Assembly: GCF_026151655.1 (NCBI RefSeq)
Contig: NZ_JAMQPN010000010.1
Span: 1 to 64,000, forward strand
DNA: 64,000 nucleotides
Origin: Leptospira soteropolitanensis
GTDB taxonomy: Bacteria > Spirochaetota > Leptospiria > Leptospirales > Leptospiraceae
Direction: 5' to 3'
Positions 60,686 to 64,000 of the stretch are shown here, in pieces. Positions within the stretch are counted from its first letter, which is position 1. Every line of letters begins with the position of its first letter. The notes beneath the pieces were generated by a model, which had not been told where the DNA came from, searched no databases, and saw only the letters and a program-made list of their open reading frames with translations. The translations under genes and the position numbers were made by a program.

Positions 60686-63505
60686 CTAATGGGCTTCATC
60701 CCAGTTACCGCCAAACTTTCCTTGGGCGACAATAGGAACTTTCAACTTCATTGCAGATTCCATTTCTTCTTTTGCCATTTGATAAAATTCTTTTTTTTCC
60801 TTTGGGTCTACTTCAAACACTAGTTCGTCATGTACCTGTAAGAGAAGTTTTGAACGAAAAGATTCTTTTTTGATTTTTTTATCAATTTGAATCATGGCAA
60901 GTTTGATCATGTCCGCAGAAGTCCCTTGGATTGGTGAATTGATTGCTACGCGCTTTGCTGCTTCACTTGCCATTTTATGTTTAGAATGAATGTCAGGAAG
61001 GTAACGTCTACGCCCAAGTAATGTTTCTACATAGCCGTGTTCTTTGCAGAACTCTACAATTTCTTCCATATAAGTGCCAACGCCTTTGTATGTGGCAAAA
61101 TATTTTTCTATAAATTCTTTTGCTTCTTTGCGGCTGATTTTTAGGTTATTGGAAAGGCCAAAGGACGTGACTCCATAGATCACAGAAAAGTTTACTACTT
61201 TGGCTTTGTTTCGCATATCGGTAGTTACTTGGTCTTCTGGCACTCCAAAGATTCCAGCCGCAGTCCGTTTGTGAATATCAGCACCCGATTTGTAAGCATT
61301 TATCATTTGTGGGTCATTGGCAAAATGAGCCATGATCCGAAGTTCGATTTGGCTATAATCTAACGAAAGAATTTCGTATCCCTTTTTGGCTACAAAACCT
61401 TTTCTAAGTAATCGACCTTCCTCATCTTTAATAGGGATATTCTGTAAGTTTGGGTTTGTAGAAGATAACCTACCGGTAGCGGCAATCGTTTGATTATAAC
61501 TTGTATGGATACGTCCCGTTTTGGGATTGATCAGAGTAGGTAATGTATCTGTATAAGTGGATTTGAGTTTTGAGAATTTTCGAATCTCTAACAAGTGGTC
61601 AATGATGGGATGAGTTCCTTGGAGAGATTCCAATACGGAATGATCTGTTGAATATCCAGTTTGTGTTTTTTTCTCTGCGGGGAGTCGTAAATCTTCGAAT
61701 AAAACTGTTTGTAGTTCTTTTGTTGAGTTGATGTTGAATGGTCTTCCCGCAAAAAAATGGATATTTTTTTCATGTTCTTTGATCTTGGTTTCGAAGATTT
61801 TGGAAAGTGATTCAAAGTATCCTGGTTCGACAGCAATTCCTTCAAATTCCATGTCAGCGAGCGCCTGTAATATGGGCATTTCGATATCGAAAAAAAGTTT
61901 TTTGTGGATACCTTCTTCCATTTTTGGTGCAAGAACATTGAAAAGCTGCAACGTGATATCAGCATCTTCGCAGGCATACTCGGAAACCTTTTCTGGATCA
62001 ACATCATATAGGTTTTGTTTTTTTTTGCCAGTACCAACCAATTCTTCGTAAGTGATTGTTTTGTAGTTCAAGTAGTCAACGGCCATATCATCCATGTTAT
62101 GGCGGCGTTCTCCGGGATTTAGGAGGTAAGAAGCAAGCATGGTATCGAAATGGATTCCGGAAAGCTCCACGCCGTAATTCCGTAATACTAACAAATCATA
62201 TTTAATGTTTTGTCCCACTTTTTTCCATTTGGGATCGGTAAACATTGGTTTTAAAACAGAGAGTCCTTCTTCAGGTGAAGGAAGAAGGTGACTATAGATG
62301 GATTCTGGATGAGAGAAGGCAATATAGTAGCCAACGCCTGGTTCCTGCGAGAAGGAAACGCCAAGTAACTCCGCAAGCATTGGATCTTGGGAAGTAGTTT
62401 CTGTATCTACAGAAATTGCTTTTTTTGGATCGAGTTTTGCGACTATTTTTTTTAGTTCATCCAAAGTTTGGATTCGTTTGTAATTTTTTTTGGTAACCGC
62501 AGAACCTTTGTTTGGTTTTTTTTCGGTCTCAGTGTCGATTACATCTTTAGAATTTTTTTTGCCTTTTTTGATAGGTTCTTGTTCTGCACTTTTTTCTTTG
62601 GAGTCTCCATCACTTACAATCGGAATACCTGCTTGTTTGGCAAGGTCACGATGAAGGACATTATAACCTTCGTCTTTGAAATACTGAACCTTTGCTGGAT
62701 CATGGTAGTTCGGTAGTTTGAGATCACTTTTTTTGATATCGAGTTTGAGGTTTGTAACTATGGTTGCCAATTTTCTGGATAGAAATGCATTATCTTTGTC
62801 AGCAGCTAACTTATCTATAAGTGATTTGTTTTTTACCTGATCTAGTTTTTTATAAATGGTTTCTAAGTTTCCAAATTCTTGAATGAGTTTAGCAGCTCCT
62901 TTTTCGCCCACACCTTTGACACCAGGAATATTATCAGATGCGTCTCCGAGGAGTCCCATATAATCAGGCACTTGTTCTTTGGTGATTCCGATATTAGTTT
63001 CTACCCATTTAGGATCAATTTTTTCAAATTCGGAAACTCCGCGTTTGCCACGTAACATGTGTATATTTTTATCTAGGACTTGGTATAAATCTTTATCACT
63101 TGAAAGAATAACGATTTCTTCAAAATCTTTTCCAAACTTTTTGCATAAGGATCCAATGATATCGTCTGCTTCGATACCATCTATTTTATACATGGGAAAT
63201 TCTAAAGCTTTTAACATCTCATAGATTGTATGGATCTGAGGTTTTAGATCCTCTGGCATTGGTTTTCTATGGGCTTTGTAGTCTTCATATAAGTCGTTTC
63301 TTTCGAGTCTTGTCCCGGGATCAAATGTAAAGGCAATATGGGTTACTTTTTCATCTTGGAGGAGTTTAAATAACATCCGCCAAAACCCAAATACAGCACC
63401 ACTGGGAAGACCTGTTTTGGAGTTTGTGAGATTAGAAGCAGCAAAAGCAAAATAGGCTCGGAAAGCCAAAGCATGGCCATCAATGATAAGAAGTCTTCCA
63501 CTCAT
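60686..63505 (-). CDS. polA: DNA polymerase I
   Basis: A 939-residue family A polymerase with three domains. The 5'-3' exonuclease (~1-300) has [26 protein letters not shown] and [20 protein letters not shown]. The 3'-5' proofreading domain has [24 protein letters not shown] and [10 protein letters not shown], so its acidic residues are intact. The polymerase has [29 protein letters not shown] and [13 protein letters not shown] Lys/Glu-rich linker (~300-355) separates the first two. It fills gaps after repair and Okazaki-fragment processing. Start overlaps the glycosyltransferase stop by 4 bp. Confidence 0.96.
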   Translation of the reverse strand: MSGRLLIIDGHALAFRAYFAFAASNLTNSKTGLPSGAVFGFWRMLFKLLQDEKVTHIAFTFDPGTRLERNDLYEDYKAHRKPMPEDLKPQIHTIYEMLKALEFPMYKIDGIEADDIIGSLCKKFGKDFEEIVILSSDKDLYQVLDKNIHMLRGKRGVSEFEKIDPKWVETNIGITKEQVPDYMGLLGDASDNIPGVKGVGEKGAAKLIQEFGNLETIYKKLDQVKNKSLIDKLAADKDNAFLSRKLATIVTNLKLDIKKSDLKLPNYHDPAKVQYFKDEGYNVLHRDLAKQAGIPIVSDGDSKEKSAEQEPIKKGKKNSKDVIDTETEKKPNKGSAVTKKNYKRIQTLDELKKIVAKLDPKKAISVDTETTSQDPMLAELLGVSFSQEPGVGYYIAFSHPESIYSHLLPSPEEGLSVLKPMFTDPKWKKVGQNIKYDLLVLRNYGVELSGIHFDTMLASYLLNPGERRHNMDDMAVDYLNYKTITYEELVGTGKKKQNLYDVDPEKVSEYACEDADITLQLFNVLAPKMEEGIHKKLFFDIEMPILQALADMEFEGIAVEPGYFESLSKIFETKIKEHEKNIHFFAGRPFNINSTKELQTVLFEDLRLPAEKKTQTGYSTDHSVLESLQGTHPIIDHLLEIRKFSKLKSTYTDTLPTLINPKTGRIHTSYNQTIAATGRLSSTNPNLQNIPIKDEEGRLLRKGFVAKKGYEILSLDYSQIELRIMAHFANDPQMINAYKSGADIHKRTAAGIFGVPEDQVTTDMRNKAKVVNFSVIYGVTSFGLSNNLKISRKEAKEFIEKYFATYKGVGTYMEEIVEFCKEHGYVETLLGRRRYLPDIHSKHKMASEAAKRVAINSPIQGTSADMIKLAMIQIDKKIKKESFRSKLLLQVHDELVFEVDPKEKKEFYQMAKEEMESAMKLKVPIVAQGKFGGNWDEAH

Positions 63506-64000
63506 ATTGCTTCTCCGTACAATGCATCTCCTAAAAAGGAATAATAGATGAGTTTTGTTTTTTCAACTGTTTTGGTAACAGAAAATCGTTTTACTGAAGT
63601 TTTGTTAAAAGCACCGAACTTGGTTCTTAATTCTTCTGAAGCAACTAGTTTGTCCAAACCTTGTGCAATACTTTCTGAATCTCCCACCGAACAGACGTAA
63701 GCTCCTTCGTTGTGGTCCAACATTTCGCCGATTCCACCACCGTTGGTAGCAACAATGGGAAGGGCTGATGCCATTGCGTCTAAAACTGATGTTCCAAGAC
63801 CTTCTTCTTTAGAAGTGAGTGTAAAGATATCAAATAATGAGAGTAGGGCAGGAATATCCTTACGGTATCCAGTAAAAATCACTTTGTCTTTGATTCCTAA
63901 TAGATCTACTTGTGTTTTTAATTTGTGTTCTAACTTACCTTCCCCAACGATCATTAACCGGAAGTCTACATTCGTTCTCATTTTTGAGATCGCGTTGAGT
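63502..64000 (-). CDS. Glycosyltransferase family 4 protein, C-terminal part (runs off window)
   Basis: The frame stays open from the right window edge (LNAISKM, then [16 protein letters not shown]) and ends at 63502, so only the donor-binding half of a GT-B glycosyltransferase is visible. Motifs: [20 protein letters not shown], then the EX7E-type sugar-nucleotide site [19 protein letters not shown] and [11 protein letters not shown]. It likely transfers an activated sugar in surface polysaccharide or lipid glycosylation. An ATG at 63981 is internal. Confidence 0.85.
   Translation of the reverse strand, partial: LNAISKMRTNVDFRLMIVGEGKLEHKLKTQVDLLGIKDKVIFTGYRKDIPALLSLFDIFTLTSKEEGLGTSVLDAMASALPIVATNGGGIGEMLDHNEGAYVCSVGDSESIAQGLDKLVASEELRTKFGAFNKTSVKRFSVTKTVEKTKLIYYSFLGDALYGEAI

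Overview
The window reads as a chromosomal segment of a saprophytic-clade Leptospira. Evidence: low GC, dense genes with frequent ATGA/TAATG overlaps, many lipoproteins with loose spirochaetal lipoboxes (LSC, LNC, LQC), DUF1554 proteins, 7TMR-DISM sensors, GAF/adenylate cyclase receptors, LpxD, and a biliverdin-forming heme oxygenase. Species cannot be fixed from sequence alone.

Layout. 1-2.2 kb is decaying: the end of an IS3-family element has cut a DUF1554 gene, and a second DUF1554 lipoprotein gene is frameshifted at an A7 run. 2.2-4.3 kb is a small PadR-type operon (flavodoxin-fold reductase, alpha/beta hydrolase, PadR) behind two nested palindromes. 4.4-10.6 kb holds an NMT1-type sensor kinase, an AlkC-like DNA glycosylase, two paralogous lipoproteins, an LpqC-type esterase and an SDR. 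10.6-15.6 kb (minus) is a LuxR-like membrane regulator, then an M23 endopeptidase, an ankyrin protein and two stand-alone cyclic-nucleotide-binding proteins. 15.8-21.7 kb (minus) carries two overlapping cyclase receptors, one with a complete active site and one without. 21.7-23.6 kb (minus) is a spore-photoproduct-lyase-like radical SAM protein plus a nucleosidase. 23.6-29.0 kb (plus) runs glutathione peroxidase, ChaN-like protein, class A PBP with an N-terminal Cys4 ribbon, and two exported proteins. 29.0-32.2 kb is a poorly conserved patch of small lipoproteins and a putative beta-barrel. 32.2-32.6 kb has tRNA-Tyr and tRNA-Thr with a duplicated tRNA 3' end around a GC-rich block. 32.7-38.8 kb holds a transketolase N-terminal half, a SirB1-like protein, a polyprenyl synthase and a second sensor kinase. 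38.8-43.8 kb is the most unusual operon: ClC-CBS channel, retropepsin-like protease, inactive transglutaminase-7TM protein and RimK-like ATP-grasp ligase. 43.8-50.8 kb contains MazG, LpxD, DoxX, a Bfd-like/RibD-reductase pair and a UMF1-type transporter. 50.9-54.4 kb (minus) is a WYL regulator, a DUF2779 nuclease-like protein and an HSL-type esterase. 54.5-64 kb carries lipoproteins, a heme oxygenase with a Fur-like box, an MFS protein, a PiT-like permease, an OlsB-like acyltransferase, a SRAP protein, polA and a truncated glycosyltransferase.

Functional threads: signalling by cAMP and two-component sensors, envelope and peptidoglycan work, DNA repair (AlkC, SRAP, PolA, MazG), and iron/heme handling. 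No CRISPR array, rRNA or prophage was seen.
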